From assembly GCA_902788345.1 (NCBI GenBank), contig CADAJP010000004.1:1-64000 (forward strand): 64,000 nt of DNA, read 5' to 3'. Position numbers and translations under genes: made by a program. The stretch is from an uncultured bacterium. GTDB lineage: Bacteria > Cyanobacteriota > Vampirovibrionia > Gastranaerophilales > Gastranaerophilaceae. The notes beneath the pieces are model-generated. The model was not told the DNA's origin, did not search any database, and worked only from the letters and a program-made list of their open reading frames with translations. Numbering within the stretch: position 1 is the first letter of the stretch; every line of letters begins with the position of its first letter. This document shows, one piece after another, positions 53,394-62,211 of this stretch.

Positions 53394-53876
53394 TCATTCT
53401 CTTGGTGACTTAGTTTTGAGATAATTATAAACCGGTTCCGGTACAAATTTTGATATATCTCCGTCATTCTTCCAGATTTCTTTAATAGTTGTTGACGATA
53501 TAAAGTTGTATTTTGGTTTTGTTGTTAAAAATACCGTTTTAATATCCGAGCACAATGCACTGTTTGTTTGGGATAACTGCATTTCAAATTCAAAATCGGA
53601 AACGGCACGCAATCCTCTTATTAAAACATTAGCACCGTGTTTTTTTGCATATTCGATAGTAAGTCCCTCAAAAGAATCCACTTCAACATTCGGCATATCT
53701 TTGATGCTTTCTTTTATCAGTTTTACTCTTTCTTCTGTCGTTAAAAATCCTGTTTTTGCTCCGTTGTGTGCAACAGCAATAATAACTTTGTCAAACAATT
53801 CGGAGGCATTTTTCAAAATATCAAGATGTCCGTGTGTAATAGGGTCAAAACTCCCCGGATATATTGCAATTCTCAT
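53394..53876 (-). CDS. coaD: Phosphopantetheine adenylyltransferase
   Basis: Adenylates 4'-phosphopantetheine to dephospho-CoA, the penultimate step of CoA synthesis. The 160-residue protein has the nucleotidyltransferase motif YPGSFDPITHGHLDIL, the substrate region ANVLIRGLRAVSDFEFEMQL and the C-terminal ISSTTIKE. Length is normal. The start follows an AAAAAGGA at a slightly long distance. Divergent from prfB. Confidence 0.96.
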   Translation of the reverse strand: MRIAIYPGSFDPITHGHLDILKNASELFDKVIIAVAHNGAKTGFLTTEERVKLIKESIKDMPNVEVDSFEGLTIEYAKKHGANVLIRGLRAVSDFEFEMQLSQTNSALCSDIKTVFLTTKPKYNFISSTTIKEIWKNDGDISKFVPEPVYNYLKTKSPRE

Positions 53877-53919
53877 ATTTAAAATCCTTTTTTCTTGATT
53901 ATAACATATACCAAAAATT

Positions 53920-53953
53920 TTGCACTCTGATTTTTTTATAATAAAATATTTTT
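53920..53953 (+). promoter_or_regulatory. Leaderless promoter of prfB
   Basis: TTGCAC (53920-53925), 16-bp spacer, TAAAAT (53942-53947), then 6 nt (ATTTTT) to ATG 53954. No Shine-Dalgarno. Confidence 0.6.
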
Positions 53954-55037
53954 ATGGATATAACCGAAATAAAACAGCTTATAACACAATTAAAACAGAG
54001 ATATGAAACACTAAAGGAGTGTCTTTGACCCTGTTGGTCTGAAAAATAATTTATCCGTTCTTGAAGTCCAAATGCAAAACCCTGATATTTGGAATGACAA
54101 TAATAAAGTATCTAAAATCGGTCAGGAAATAAAAGAAACAAAAGAAATTCTGGAAAAACTCCAAAATTGGTCGTCTGTAATAGCAGATAGCGAAACGTCT
54201 ATAGAGCTTGGTGATGGAGAATTATTGGAACAGAGTTTTCAGGATTTAAAAATACTTGAAAAGGATTTGGAAAAATTTGAACTTCAACAGATGCTTTCCG
54301 GTGAATATGACAGTGCAGATGCAATTTTATCAATAAATTCAGGTGCAGGCGGAACTGATGCACAGGATTGGGCAAGTATGCTTTTAAGGATGTATATCCG
54401 ATGGGTTGAGCAAAGAGGCTGGAAGTCTGAGTTGTTAGACAAACTTGACGGAGAAGAAGCAGGAATAAAATCTGCAACTATAAAAATCACGGGGAAATAT
54501 GCTTTTGGGTATGCAAAAGCCGAAAAAGGTGTTCATCGTTTGGTGAGGATTTCACCGTTTAATGCGAACGGTAAAAGACAGACAAGTTTTGCTTCTGTTG
54601 ATGTTTCTCCGATAGTTGAGAATTTTGAAAAAGAAATTGAAATACCTCCTGAGGATTTAGAAATTACTACTATGCGTTCAGGGGGTGCGGGCGGTCAGAA
54701 TGTCAATAAAGTAGAAACCGCGGTAAGAATTTTGCATAAACCGTCAGGAATTGTTGTAAAGTGCCAGCAGGAACGTTCTCAACTGCAAAATAAAGAATAT
54801 GCAATGCAAATACTTGTTTCAAAACTTTTAGCGATAAAAGAAGAAGAGCAGGAAAAGAAAATGGCTCAGTTGCGTGGTGAAACTGCAAATATAGACTTTG
54901 GTTCTCAAATTCGTTCTTATGTTTTTCATCCTTATAAAATGGTAAAAGATCACAGAACAGGTTATGAAGTTTCTAATGTTGATGCTGTTATGGACGGTGA
55001 TTTAGACGGATTTGTGGAAAGCTATTTGCGAGGATAA
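53954..55037 (+). CDS. prfB: Peptide chain release factor 2 (programmed +1 frameshift)
   Basis: Recognises UAA and UGA stops and triggers peptide release. The gene is read as join(53954..54025,54027..55037): 24 codons, then a +1 shift at CTT-TGA-C, giving 360 residues. The downstream frame reads [13 protein letters not shown] right after the shift. RF2 marks are SPF ([15 protein letters not shown]) for stop recognition and GGQ ([15 protein letters not shown]) for hydrolysis. Without the shift only 24 residues would be made, so this is autoregulation rather than a broken gene. Leaderless start; radA follows with its own leaderless promoter. Confidence 0.97.
54013..54029 (+). promoter_or_regulatory. 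prfB autoregulatory frameshift site
   Basis: An internal Shine-Dalgarno AAAGGAG (54013-54019), three bases, then CTT TGA C (54023-54029), the same spacing as the classical E. coli prfB site. Low RF2 makes the ribosome pause at UGA and slip from CUU to UUU. Confidence 0.95.
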
Positions 55038-55049
55038 TAGTTATAATTC

Positions 55050-55084
55050 TTGACCAAAGATTTTTCAATCGATATAATAAATTT
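55050..55084 (+). promoter_or_regulatory. Leaderless promoter of radA
   Basis: TTGACC (55050-55055), 17-bp spacer, TATAAT (55073-55078), 6 nt (AAATTT), ATG 55085. The cleanest sigma-70 promoter of the set, with no Shine-Dalgarno. Confidence 0.75.
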
Positions 55085-56455
55085 ATGGCAAAAGTTAAAT
55101 CAAAATGGGTGTGTCAAAATTGCGGATATGAATCGGCAGGATATTTGGGTAAGTGTCCTGAATGTTCATCTTGGGGCAGTTTCACAGAAGAAATGCAATC
55201 TGAAACAAAATTGTTTAATGTTTCGCCTCAGGGAGTTGCAAACGATTTAACTCCGTCATTAATTGGGGACATAAAAACAGGTCAGGAAATCAGAGTAAGC
55301 ACTGAAATTGATGAGTTTGACAGAATTTTAGGCGGTGGGCTTGTTCAGGGTTCTATTGTTTTGATTGCAGGTGATCCCGGAATAGGTAAATCCACAATAC
55401 TATTGCAAACAAGCGGAAAACTTGCACAAAAAGGTCAAAAAATTCTTTATGTTTCGGCTGAAGAATCTATGGGTCAGTTAAAATTAAGAGCAGACAGACT
55501 CGGTGTTAAGGGTGATAATTTGTATATTTATCCCCAAATCTGTCTGCAAAATATAAAAGCTCAAATTGAAGAATTGAAACCGGATACGGTTGTTATTGAC
55601 AGTATTCAGGCAATATATTCTCAAAATGTTCAGAGTTCTGCAGGCAGTGTTTCCCAAATAAGAGAGTGCTGCAGTGTTTTGATGCAGATTGCAAAAACTC
55701 AAAATATAACAATTTTAATAATCGGCCATGTTACCAAAGATGGTAGTATTGCAGGTCCAAAGGTTTTAGAGCATATGGTGGATACTGTTATTTCTTTTGA
55801 AGGGGATAAGTATAAATCCTACAGAATGTTGCGTTCAATGAAGAATCGTTTTGGCAATACTTCTGAAGTTGGTATTTTTGAAATGAAAGAAAACGGACTG
55901 ACGGAAATTAAAAATCCAAATGAGCTGTTTTTAAATGAACGTTCGCAGGAAACTATCCCCGGTACTGCAATAATTGTAACCAATGAGGGTACAAGACCTT
56001 TGCTTGTGGAAATTCAGGCACTTGTCGGTACAACGCCGTATCCTTCTCCGAGAAGGGTTGCAAACGGAATTGATTATAGCCGATTATTGCAGGTTTTGGC
56101 GGTGTTGGAAAAACGTGTCGGCTTAAATTTATCTAATCAGGATGTTTATGTGAATGTTATGGGCGGAATTGAAGTTGATGAGCCTGCGGCTGATTTAGGG
56201 GTGGCACTTGCTATTGCAACCTGTGCAAGAGATGTTGTTGTTGATCCTCAGACTGTAATTATCGGGGAAATAGGTCTATCGGGCGAAATACATCCTGTTT
56301 CAAATCTTGAAAGACGCTTGAATGAAGCGGTTATGTCAGGTTTTAAAAAGGCAATAGTTCCTTTTGCAAATAAAGATATAAAAAATTCCAAAATAGAAAT
56401 TGTTCCGGTAAAAAAATTACTTGATGCCATTACAGCCTGCATCAGTCCGCAATAA
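55085..56455 (+). CDS. radA: DNA repair protein RadA/Sms
   Basis: A RecA-like branch-migration helicase for recombination repair. The 456-residue protein has an N-terminal zinc finger (WVCQNCGYESAGYLGKCPEC), the P-loop AGDPGIGKSTILL, Walker B-type VVIDSIQAIY, the RadA-specific KNRFG (RSMKNRFGN), and a C-terminal Lon-protease-like domain (GGIEVDEPAADLGVALAIAT). Length is normal. The ATG sits 6 nt after a consensus -10 with no ribosome binding site. The stop abuts the convergent glycosyltransferase stop. Confidence 0.96.
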   Translation: MAKVKSKWVCQNCGYESAGYLGKCPECSSWGSFTEEMQSETKLFNVSPQGVANDLTPSLIGDIKTGQEIRVSTEIDEFDRILGGGLVQGSIVLIAGDPGIGKSTILLQTSGKLAQKGQKILYVSAEESMGQLKLRADRLGVKGDNLYIYPQICLQNIKAQIEELKPDTVVIDSIQAIYSQNVQSSAGSVSQIRECCSVLMQIAKTQNITILIIGHVTKDGSIAGPKVLEHMVDTVISFEGDKYKSYRMLRSMKNRFGNTSEVGIFEMKENGLTEIKNPNELFLNERSQETIPGTAIIVTNEGTRPLLVEIQALVGTTPYPSPRRVANGIDYSRLLQVLAVLEKRVGLNLSNQDVYVNVMGGIEVDEPAADLGVALAIATCARDVVVDPQTVIIGEIGLSGEIHPVSNLERRLNEAVMSGFKKAIVPFANKDIKNSKIEIVPVKKLLDAITACISPQ

Positions 56456-57724
56456 TTAATCATCAAAAGCAGAATTGGTGTATTTCCATTCAATTCCGAA
56501 TTTTTCATAATAGGATTTAATCATTTTTTCTATGTTCTCGATTCCGACAACATGCTGAAATGCGATTTTTTTGCCATAAACAAAGTCGTGATAACTTACC
56601 TGATAATTATCCCAGCAAGCCAAATCGTACCAAACATTTTCGAAAAATCTTCCTTTTTCGTAATCAGGCAGATTTTGTTCGTAATAAGGGTTTGCATCAG
56701 CCATAATATTAACAAAATTCTTTCTGCCATAGTGTTTGAGGTAATTCTTCCTTGGTTCATACGCATCCTGATTTGTTATAACTTTGTGAATGGTGTCTGC
56801 CAAGCTTTCAGGGTTAAATTTTGGTACATATTCTCCGCTGTTTCCGAAAAATACAGGAAAATCACCTCTTGAATATTTATTAAAATCGTTGAATACAACT
56901 ATAGGGGTGTCGCAGCTTAATGCTTCACTTATAAATCTGTTTTTGCCTTCTATTAAAGAGCCTAAAACTCCGCATTTAGATGCTGAATAGAATTTAGGTA
57001 AATCTTTGTAATCAATAAACGGATAAAAATCTATATATTTTTTTGTATCTCCCAAAATTTCATCAACATATTCAAGTTGTTTTTTGCCGTAATCTTCAAC
57101 CTGAGAATAATCTAATGATCCGTCTTCTCTTTTAATCGCGGTGCGTTTTCCGATAGCATAAACAACTTTTAAAATCCTGCCGTATTTTCTTTCGTATTCT
57201 TTGAGTGCTGTTGCAATCAGCGGAAGATTTTTTACCGGAAATGGTGTTGAAACGCAGAATACATCTATTGTTTTTGGGGTATTCGGAACAGGTGCGATAT
57301 AATATTCATTGACAAAGTCTGCATCCTGCAGTGGTAAACAAATAATATCTTTTGTTTCCGGATATTTATTTTTATAATATGCTTCTCTTTTTTCGTTTTT
57401 ATAGCAGGTGAAAAAATAATCTGCCTGATGGTTTCTTGGGTATGATGAAAACATAGAGTTTGCACATACAAAAAATATTTCTTTCAGTTCTGGAAATTTA
57501 TCCAAAATCATTTTTGAGGCCTGTGAATAAAATACTCCTTTTAAAAGTTTTCCTTTGTATTTTACAGGAGGTATAGGTACAACCATCGAAAGATTGCCGC
57601 GCAAATTTTTTGAATTTTCATACCTGTCTTCAAAGCTGTATCTGTCTATATCATCCCAAATTTCTTCAATGGGTTTATCTATATATGGATTGTGCATATA
57701 TTCTTCAGGCCACGTATTTTCCAT
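56456..57724 (-). CDS. GT4-like glycosyltransferase
   Basis: A 422-residue soluble protein with a two-Rossmann layout. The C-terminal half has GVLGSLIEGKNRFISEALSC, matching the GxxxEGxxxxxxEAlacGtP donor-site pattern of GT4 enzymes, then TPIVVFNDF. The N-terminal half has DVFCVSTPFPVKNLPLIATA, typical of the linker before the donor domain. It probably transfers a sugar onto a cell-surface or storage glycan; donor and acceptor are unknown. The start is behind AGGAGA. Gene-end to gene-end with radA. Confidence 0.75.
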   Translation of the reverse strand: MENTWPEEYMHNPYIDKPIEEIWDDIDRYSFEDRYENSKNLRGNLSMVVPIPPVKYKGKLLKGVFYSQASKMILDKFPELKEIFFVCANSMFSSYPRNHQADYFFTCYKNEKREAYYKNKYPETKDIICLPLQDADFVNEYYIAPVPNTPKTIDVFCVSTPFPVKNLPLIATALKEYERKYGRILKVVYAIGKRTAIKREDGSLDYSQVEDYGKKQLEYVDEILGDTKKYIDFYPFIDYKDLPKFYSASKCGVLGSLIEGKNRFISEALSCDTPIVVFNDFNKYSRGDFPVFFGNSGEYVPKFNPESLADTIHKVITNQDAYEPRKNYLKHYGRKNFVNIMADANPYYEQNLPDYEKGRFFENVWYDLACWDNYQVSYHDFVYGKKIAFQHVVGIENIEKMIKSYYEKFGIEWKYTNSAFDD

Positions 57725-57802
57725 ATTTTTCTCCTGTTATTCTCTATTGTTATAATATTAATTTTAACAATTTATGTCAATTAAAAAAACTCAAAATACA
57801 AC

Positions 57803-57842
57803 AAAAAACCGATTCACCATTGTAATTGATAAATCGGTTTTA
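57803..57842 (-). terminator. Terminator of the MFS transporter gene
   Basis: Arms AAAAACCGATT / AATCGGTTTT, 17-nt loop; on the minus strand a run of six T follows. It also separates this unit from the glycosyltransferase gene. Confidence 0.7.
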
Positions 57843-57862
57843 AAATATATTTATGATATGTT

Positions 57863-59221
57863 TTATTCTTTAATTTTTGCGGTAACTAAAGATGCAAGTA
57901 ACAAGCATCCTGCACCAATGTAGAAGGTTAATTCATAGTGATGATTTAATCCGCCCTGCATTGTAGAAATATTGATTAGCCATCCGACTAATGTGCATAC
58001 AAATACCTGCGGACCTGCAATGAATATGTTAAATATACCCATAACAGAACCTTCGGTGCCGGGTTTTATATATTTAGAAAGCATTGCAAAAGGCAAAGCA
58101 CAAACACTTGCCCAACCTATACCTGATAATCCCATAAAGAATAATACAGCATTGATATCGTGTCTGAAAAATGCAAGTCCTAAATATGCCAATACCATAG
58201 ACAACATTGATATAATGTGTACTTTTTTGTTACCGAATTTATTTGCAAGATTTGCAATAGGAATAGCTACGACAAAACATACAAAATTAAATATTGCAAG
58301 GCAAATTAATGCATAATTTTGTGCGGTTTGTTCAAGAGCCTTGTCTGTTACGGCAGAAGCCAAGTCCGGTATATTATAAACCGTATGAATAGCAAAAGGT
58401 GTAATGTATATCAAAAGACACATCATACCAATCCAGGTGAAAAATTGCATTAAACAAATCTTTTTAACCTCGGGTGATAATAAGAAAAATTCTTTTAAAG
58501 ATTGCCAGAATGATTGTTTTTCTCCCTGTTGATCTTCAGTAACGGTTTCTTCTTTTTTCAATGTGCTTTTTTCTTTGATTGTCATACAAGTCCAAATCAT
58601 CGCAAGAGTAAATGCAAGACCTGCCATTAAAAATTGTGCATCTATAGGCATCTGGTAATCAAAGAGATATTTTAATAATGGTGCAACAATCATTGCAATA
58701 ACAGAACCCAAACCTATTGCCAAGCTGATATATGAATTAGCATTTGCGTGCTGCTCTTTTGGAACAACATCAGGAATCAAAGAACGGTAAGGTCCCTGTG
58801 CTATGTTAATGCAGGCATCAATTACCCAAATTAAAGCCGCAGCAATTAAAAGTCCGCCCCACGCAGGCATATTGATATGGAATATATTTCCGATAATATC
58901 AGAAATTCCTGCAGAATGTGGGAAAGCCCATAATGCGATTGCGGTAATAATTGCACCGCCCAATAAATATGGTCTTCTTCTTCCGAATTTAGATTTTGTG
59001 TTATCGCTAAGCACCCCTACAATAGGCTGAACAACCATTCCTGAAAATGGACCGGCAAGCCATATAAGACTGTATAAAAACGGAGAAGCTCCAAGTCCTG
59101 ATGTTACAGGTTCTGCCAGAGCAATTCTCATTTGCCATGCAAATTGCAACCCTAAAAAGCCTAATGCCAAATTCAAAAAATTAATTGTTGTAAATCGTTT
59201 TAGTTCATTGTTTTCAGTCAT
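57863..59221 (-). CDS. MFS sugar transporter (SLC45/GPH-like)
   Basis: A 452-residue inner-membrane protein with about 12 hydrophobic helices. The N-terminal LGFLGLQFAWQMRIALAEP and SKFGRRRPYLLGGA are typical of SLC45/GPH-type sucrose/maltose MFS proteins that use a cation gradient. The central loop is acidic/Lys-rich. It likely imports a disaccharide or similar sugar; the substrate is not determined. The start is behind GGAGTG. Upstream and close to it is pyrG; they may share transcription. Confidence 0.85.
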   Translation of the reverse strand: MTENNELKRFTTINFLNLALGFLGLQFAWQMRIALAEPVTSGLGASPFLYSLIWLAGPFSGMVVQPIVGVLSDNTKSKFGRRRPYLLGGAIITAIALWAFPHSAGISDIIGNIFHINMPAWGGLLIAAALIWVIDACINIAQGPYRSLIPDVVPKEQHANANSYISLAIGLGSVIAMIVAPLLKYLFDYQMPIDAQFLMAGLAFTLAMIWTCMTIKEKSTLKKEETVTEDQQGEKQSFWQSLKEFFLLSPEVKKICLMQFFTWIGMMCLLIYITPFAIHTVYNIPDLASAVTDKALEQTAQNYALICLAIFNFVCFVVAIPIANLANKFGNKKVHIISMLSMVLAYLGLAFFRHDINAVLFFMGLSGIGWASVCALPFAMLSKYIKPGTEGSVMGIFNIFIAGPQVFVCTLVGWLINISTMQGGLNHHYELTFYIGAGCLLLASLVTAKIKE

Positions 59222-59241
59222 TATTCACTCCATTATATTGT

Positions 59242-60858
59242 TTAATTATTTTTCTTACCCCTTTGTTTTATTGCTGCTTCTACAAGACCTTTAAACAAAG
59301 GATGCGGTTTGTCCGGCCTTGATTTGAATTCAGGATGGAACTGGCATGCAACAAACCAGTCATTCTTCGGCAGTTCAATAATTTCAGTTAACATTCCGTC
59401 AGGTGACATCCCTGAGAATACAAGTCCTGCTTGGGCAAGGCGGTCAATATATTCCGTATTAACTTCGTATCTGTGCCTGTGACGTTCTGAAATTACATCT
59501 TTACCGTATGCTTTGTGTGCTTTTGTACCTTTTTTTAAGTGGCAGTCATAAGCGCCAAGTCGCATAGTTCCGCCGTAACCTTTTACATGTTTTTGGTCAA
59601 GCATCATATCTATAACAGGATTTAGCGGATTATCATCAAACTCTTTTGAATTAGCGTCTTCAAGTTTAAGAACATTTCTTGCATATTCAATTACTGCACA
59701 TTGTAAGCCTAAACACAAACCCAAAAACGGCAAATTATGTTCTCTTGCATAGCGTATTACATTAAGTTTTCCTTCAATTCCTCGAACTCCAAATCCGCCC
59801 GGTACTACAACGGCATCAATATCAGATAATTCATTTTTGCAGTTCTCAAAATCTACACATTCTTCAGAATTTATCCATTTAATTTCGACTGATGCACTGT
59901 CTGCATATCCTGCATGTTTTAAAGATTCGACAACTGATATATATGCATCAGAAAGTTTTGTGTACTTTCCTGCAATACCTACTCTTATTGATCTTTCCGG
60001 ATGCTTAATTCTTTCCACAAGCTTTCCCCAGGATTTTAAATCCGGTTTTTTGTCTTTAACTCCGAGCATTTTTAATGCAACAGAACATAATCCCTGTTCT
60101 TCAAGTGCAAGAGGTACTTCATAAATAGTTTTCATATCTTTGCATTCAATAACTGCATCTTTGCTTATTGAACAGAACAGAGCGAGTTTTTCTCTTTCTG
60201 TTTTAGGTATTGGTTTTTGAGTTCTGCAGACTAAAATTTCAGGCTGAAGTCCGTAGCTTCTTAACACATTCACGCTGTGTTGAGATGGTTTTGTTTTTAA
60301 TTCGCCTGAAGTCGGAAGATATGGTAAAAGCGTGCAATGAATGGAAATTGCGTTGCCAAATCCCATTTCTGCTTTATATTGTCTTATTGCTTCAATAAAC
60401 GGTAAACTTTCAATGTCGCCTATTGTTCCGCCTATTTCTATAATGTGAAAATCGGGATTAAATTGTTTTGTAGCTCCGACAATTCTTGATTTAATTTCAT
60501 TTGTAATGTGCGGAATTACCTGAACTGTTGCCCCCAAATAATCTCCTCTGCGTTCTTTTTCTATAACTTTTTGATAAACGCTTCCGGAGGTTACATTGTT
60601 ATATTTACCGAGGTTGGTATCCGTAAATCTTTCGTAATGTCCCAAATCCAAATCCGTTTCTGCTCCGTCATCGGTTACAAATACTTCCCCGTGTTGAAAC
60701 GGACTCATTGTTCCGGGGTCAACATTTATATACGGATCAAATTTTTGATTAATTACCGAATAACCTCTTGAACGCAGTAATCTGCCTAAAGATGCTGCAA
60801 CAATACCTTTCCCCAGTGAGCTTACAACCCCGCCTGTTACAAATATATATTTTGTCAT
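59242..60858 (-). CDS. pyrG: CTP synthase
   Basis: ATP-dependent amination of UTP to CTP using glutamine. The 538-residue protein has the N-terminal synthetase motif [34 protein letters not shown], and the C-terminal glutamine amidotransferase with GGFGVRG, nucleophile Cys in [13 protein letters not shown] and the His/Glu pair in CQFHPEFKS. Length is normal. The start is behind a GGGGG. Between it and gatC lies the 8-mer repeat element. Confidence 0.97.
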   Translation of the reverse strand: MTKYIFVTGGVVSSLGKGIVAASLGRLLRSRGYSVINQKFDPYINVDPGTMSPFQHGEVFVTDDGAETDLDLGHYERFTDTNLGKYNNVTSGSVYQKVIEKERRGDYLGATVQVIPHITNEIKSRIVGATKQFNPDFHIIEIGGTIGDIESLPFIEAIRQYKAEMGFGNAISIHCTLLPYLPTSGELKTKPSQHSVNVLRSYGLQPEILVCRTQKPIPKTEREKLALFCSISKDAVIECKDMKTIYEVPLALEEQGLCSVALKMLGVKDKKPDLKSWGKLVERIKHPERSIRVGIAGKYTKLSDAYISVVESLKHAGYADSASVEIKWINSEECVDFENCKNELSDIDAVVVPGGFGVRGIEGKLNVIRYAREHNLPFLGLCLGLQCAVIEYARNVLKLEDANSKEFDDNPLNPVIDMMLDQKHVKGYGGTMRLGAYDCHLKKGTKAHKAYGKDVISERHRHRYEVNTEYIDRLAQAGLVFSGMSPDGMLTEIIELPKNDWFVACQFHPEFKSRPDKPHPLFKGLVEAAIKQRGKKNN

Positions 60859-60887
60859 TTTTAACCCCCATTATGAAGTAAATATGT

Positions 60888-61004
60888 GAATAAGGAAATA
60901 AGGGAACAAGGGAATAAGGAAATAAGTTCTTTACTTTATAAATTATACCTTGAGATTAAAAATAAAAACCTAAAATGAGCTTATTTCCCTATTTCCTTAT
61001 TTCC
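60888..61004. repeat. Inverted pair of 8-bp tandem arrays (NAAGGRAA / GGAAATAA)
   Basis: Left part 60888-60926 reads as four 8-mers (TAAGGAAA, TAAGGGAA, CAAGGGAA, TAAGGAAA) plus TAAG. The right part 60980-61004, read on the minus strand, is GGAAATAA, GGAAATAG, GGAAATAA. The two arrays are in opposite orientation and can pair over about 17 positions with two mismatches across a ~53-nt centre. The purine-rich strand is not coding. It fills the gatC-pyrG gap. It may be a MITE-like repeat, an RNA hairpin, or slippage-grown sequence. Confidence 0.85.
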
Positions 61005-61011
61005 ATACCGC

Positions 61012-61293
61012 TTAATTGATTTTCGGAACCTTAAAGAAGCCGTTTTCTTCATCAGGAGCATTTGACATAAGTGCTTCTTTTGAAATTTCCTGAACAGGAA
61101 CATCCTCTCTCATTACATTTGAAAAATCTATAACCTGACTCATCGGCTTAACATTTGTTGTATCAACTTCATTCATTTGATCAACATATTTTAAAACATC
61201 TCCCAATTGTTTTGTATAAAGTTCTTTTTCTTCTTCTGTTAATTCAAGTCTTGCAAGTTTTGCAACATGTTCAACATCTTTAATAGTTATCAT
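61012..61293 (-). CDS. gatC: Aspartyl/glutamyl-tRNA amidotransferase subunit C
   Basis: Small subunit of GatCAB, which converts Glu-tRNA(Gln) and Asp-tRNA(Asn) to the Gln and Asn forms. The start was set at ATG 61293 (AGGAG with 6-nt spacing); ATG 61299 sits right against the site. The 93-residue protein has the family opening VEHVAKLARLELTEEEKE, DVLKYVDQMNEVDT, and the C-terminal SNAPDEENGFFKVPKI. gatA and gatB are not in this window. Confidence 0.95.
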   Translation of the reverse strand: MITIKDVEHVAKLARLELTEEEKELYTKQLGDVLKYVDQMNEVDTTNVKPMSQVIDFSNVMREDVPVQEISKEALMSNAPDEENGFFKVPKIN

Positions 61294-61378
61294 ACTCATC
61301 TCCTAATCAGTTTATATAAATATAATGTTATCATAAACAAAATTATTTATTAACAATATTAATTATTTTAAACTTTTA

Positions 61379-61387
61379 TGCTATAAT
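61379..61387 (+). promoter_or_regulatory. Extended -10 promoter of the sigma-factor operon
   Basis: TGCTATAAT (hexamer 61382-61387), weak TTAATT -35 about 17 bp upstream. A leader of ~14 nt with GAGGGGAG follows before ATG 61408, so this gene is not leaderless, unlike others with the same -10 type. Confidence 0.55.
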
Positions 61388-61407
61388 GTATGCATTGAGG
61401 GGAGTTT

Positions 61408-62211
61408 ATGGAAACTAAGATTTCAGAGCTTGAAAAACTTGAGGAATACATAATAAGCTATAAAGCTGAAAAAGATGCAAAAAAGAAGCATATTTTGTAT
61501 CTGAATTTGGTATATGAAAGTTTAAAGCTTGTAAAAAAAATAGTTTCCGGGATGTGTTCAATACCTGTAAATATTTTGAGAGATGATATGGTACAGGTTG
61601 GGGCTTTGGGAATGTTAAAGGCCATAGAGTCTTATGTTCCGGTTGAAAAGGGCAGTTTTAAAACTTATGCAACAAAATATATTAAAGGCAGGATTTTACA
61701 GTATTTGAGAGATAAGGTAAATTTGGTTAAGACACCGAGAATAAGTGCCGAAAATATAAATAAGGTAAATAAATGTCTGGAATGTATGAATAATCAGGGA
61801 TATACCAATCCTACATATCAGGATATAGCTTATAAAACAAGTCTTTCTGTTCATGTTGTTGAAGATGTATTTAATTCTGAAATTATAAAAAATGTGATTT
61901 CATTGGACCAAAAGGTTTATTCTGAAGACGGACCGGAGACATTGGGCGACAGAATACAAGCAGATGATGATAACAGCTATGAAGAAAGTTTTGAGAACAA
62001 AAAACTGCTTGAATATGCCCTTAACAAACTTGATAAAACTGAAAGAGCTGTGATATATAAATACTATATTGAGGGCTTAACCAAAAAAGACATATCTGTT
62101 CAAATGGGTGTGTCAGCTATGCAGGTCGGCAGAATAATAAAGCGTGTATTAAATAAAATGTATAATATACTTAAAAAAGATTTCTATACAGCGGAACGGG
62201 AGGAAAAATGA
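61408..62211 (+). CDS. Alternative sigma factor (sigma-70 family, SigB/F/FliA-like)
   Basis: A 267-residue RNA polymerase sigma factor. Region 2 includes RDDMVQVGALGMLKAIESY, KGSFKTYATKYIKGRILQYL (core binding and -10 melting). A region-3 part follows, then a region-4 helix-turn-helix (LTKKDISVQMGVSAMQVGRI). Region 1.1 is absent, so it is not the housekeeping sigma; it is more like the SigB/SigF/FliA group. Its last 4 bases overlap the prepilin peptidase gene (ATGA), so the two are translationally coupled. This suggests it controls pilus, competence or surface genes. No anti-sigma gene is adjacent. Confidence 0.88.
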   Translation: METKISELEKLEEYIISYKAEKDAKKKHILYLNLVYESLKLVKKIVSGMCSIPVNILRDDMVQVGALGMLKAIESYVPVEKGSFKTYATKYIKGRILQYLRDKVNLVKTPRISAENINKVNKCLECMNNQGYTNPTYQDIAYKTSLSVHVVEDVFNSEIIKNVISLDQKVYSEDGPETLGDRIQADDDNSYEESFENKKLLEYALNKLDKTERAVIYKYYIEGLTKKDISVQMGVSAMQVGRIIKRVLNKMYNILKKDFYTAEREEK

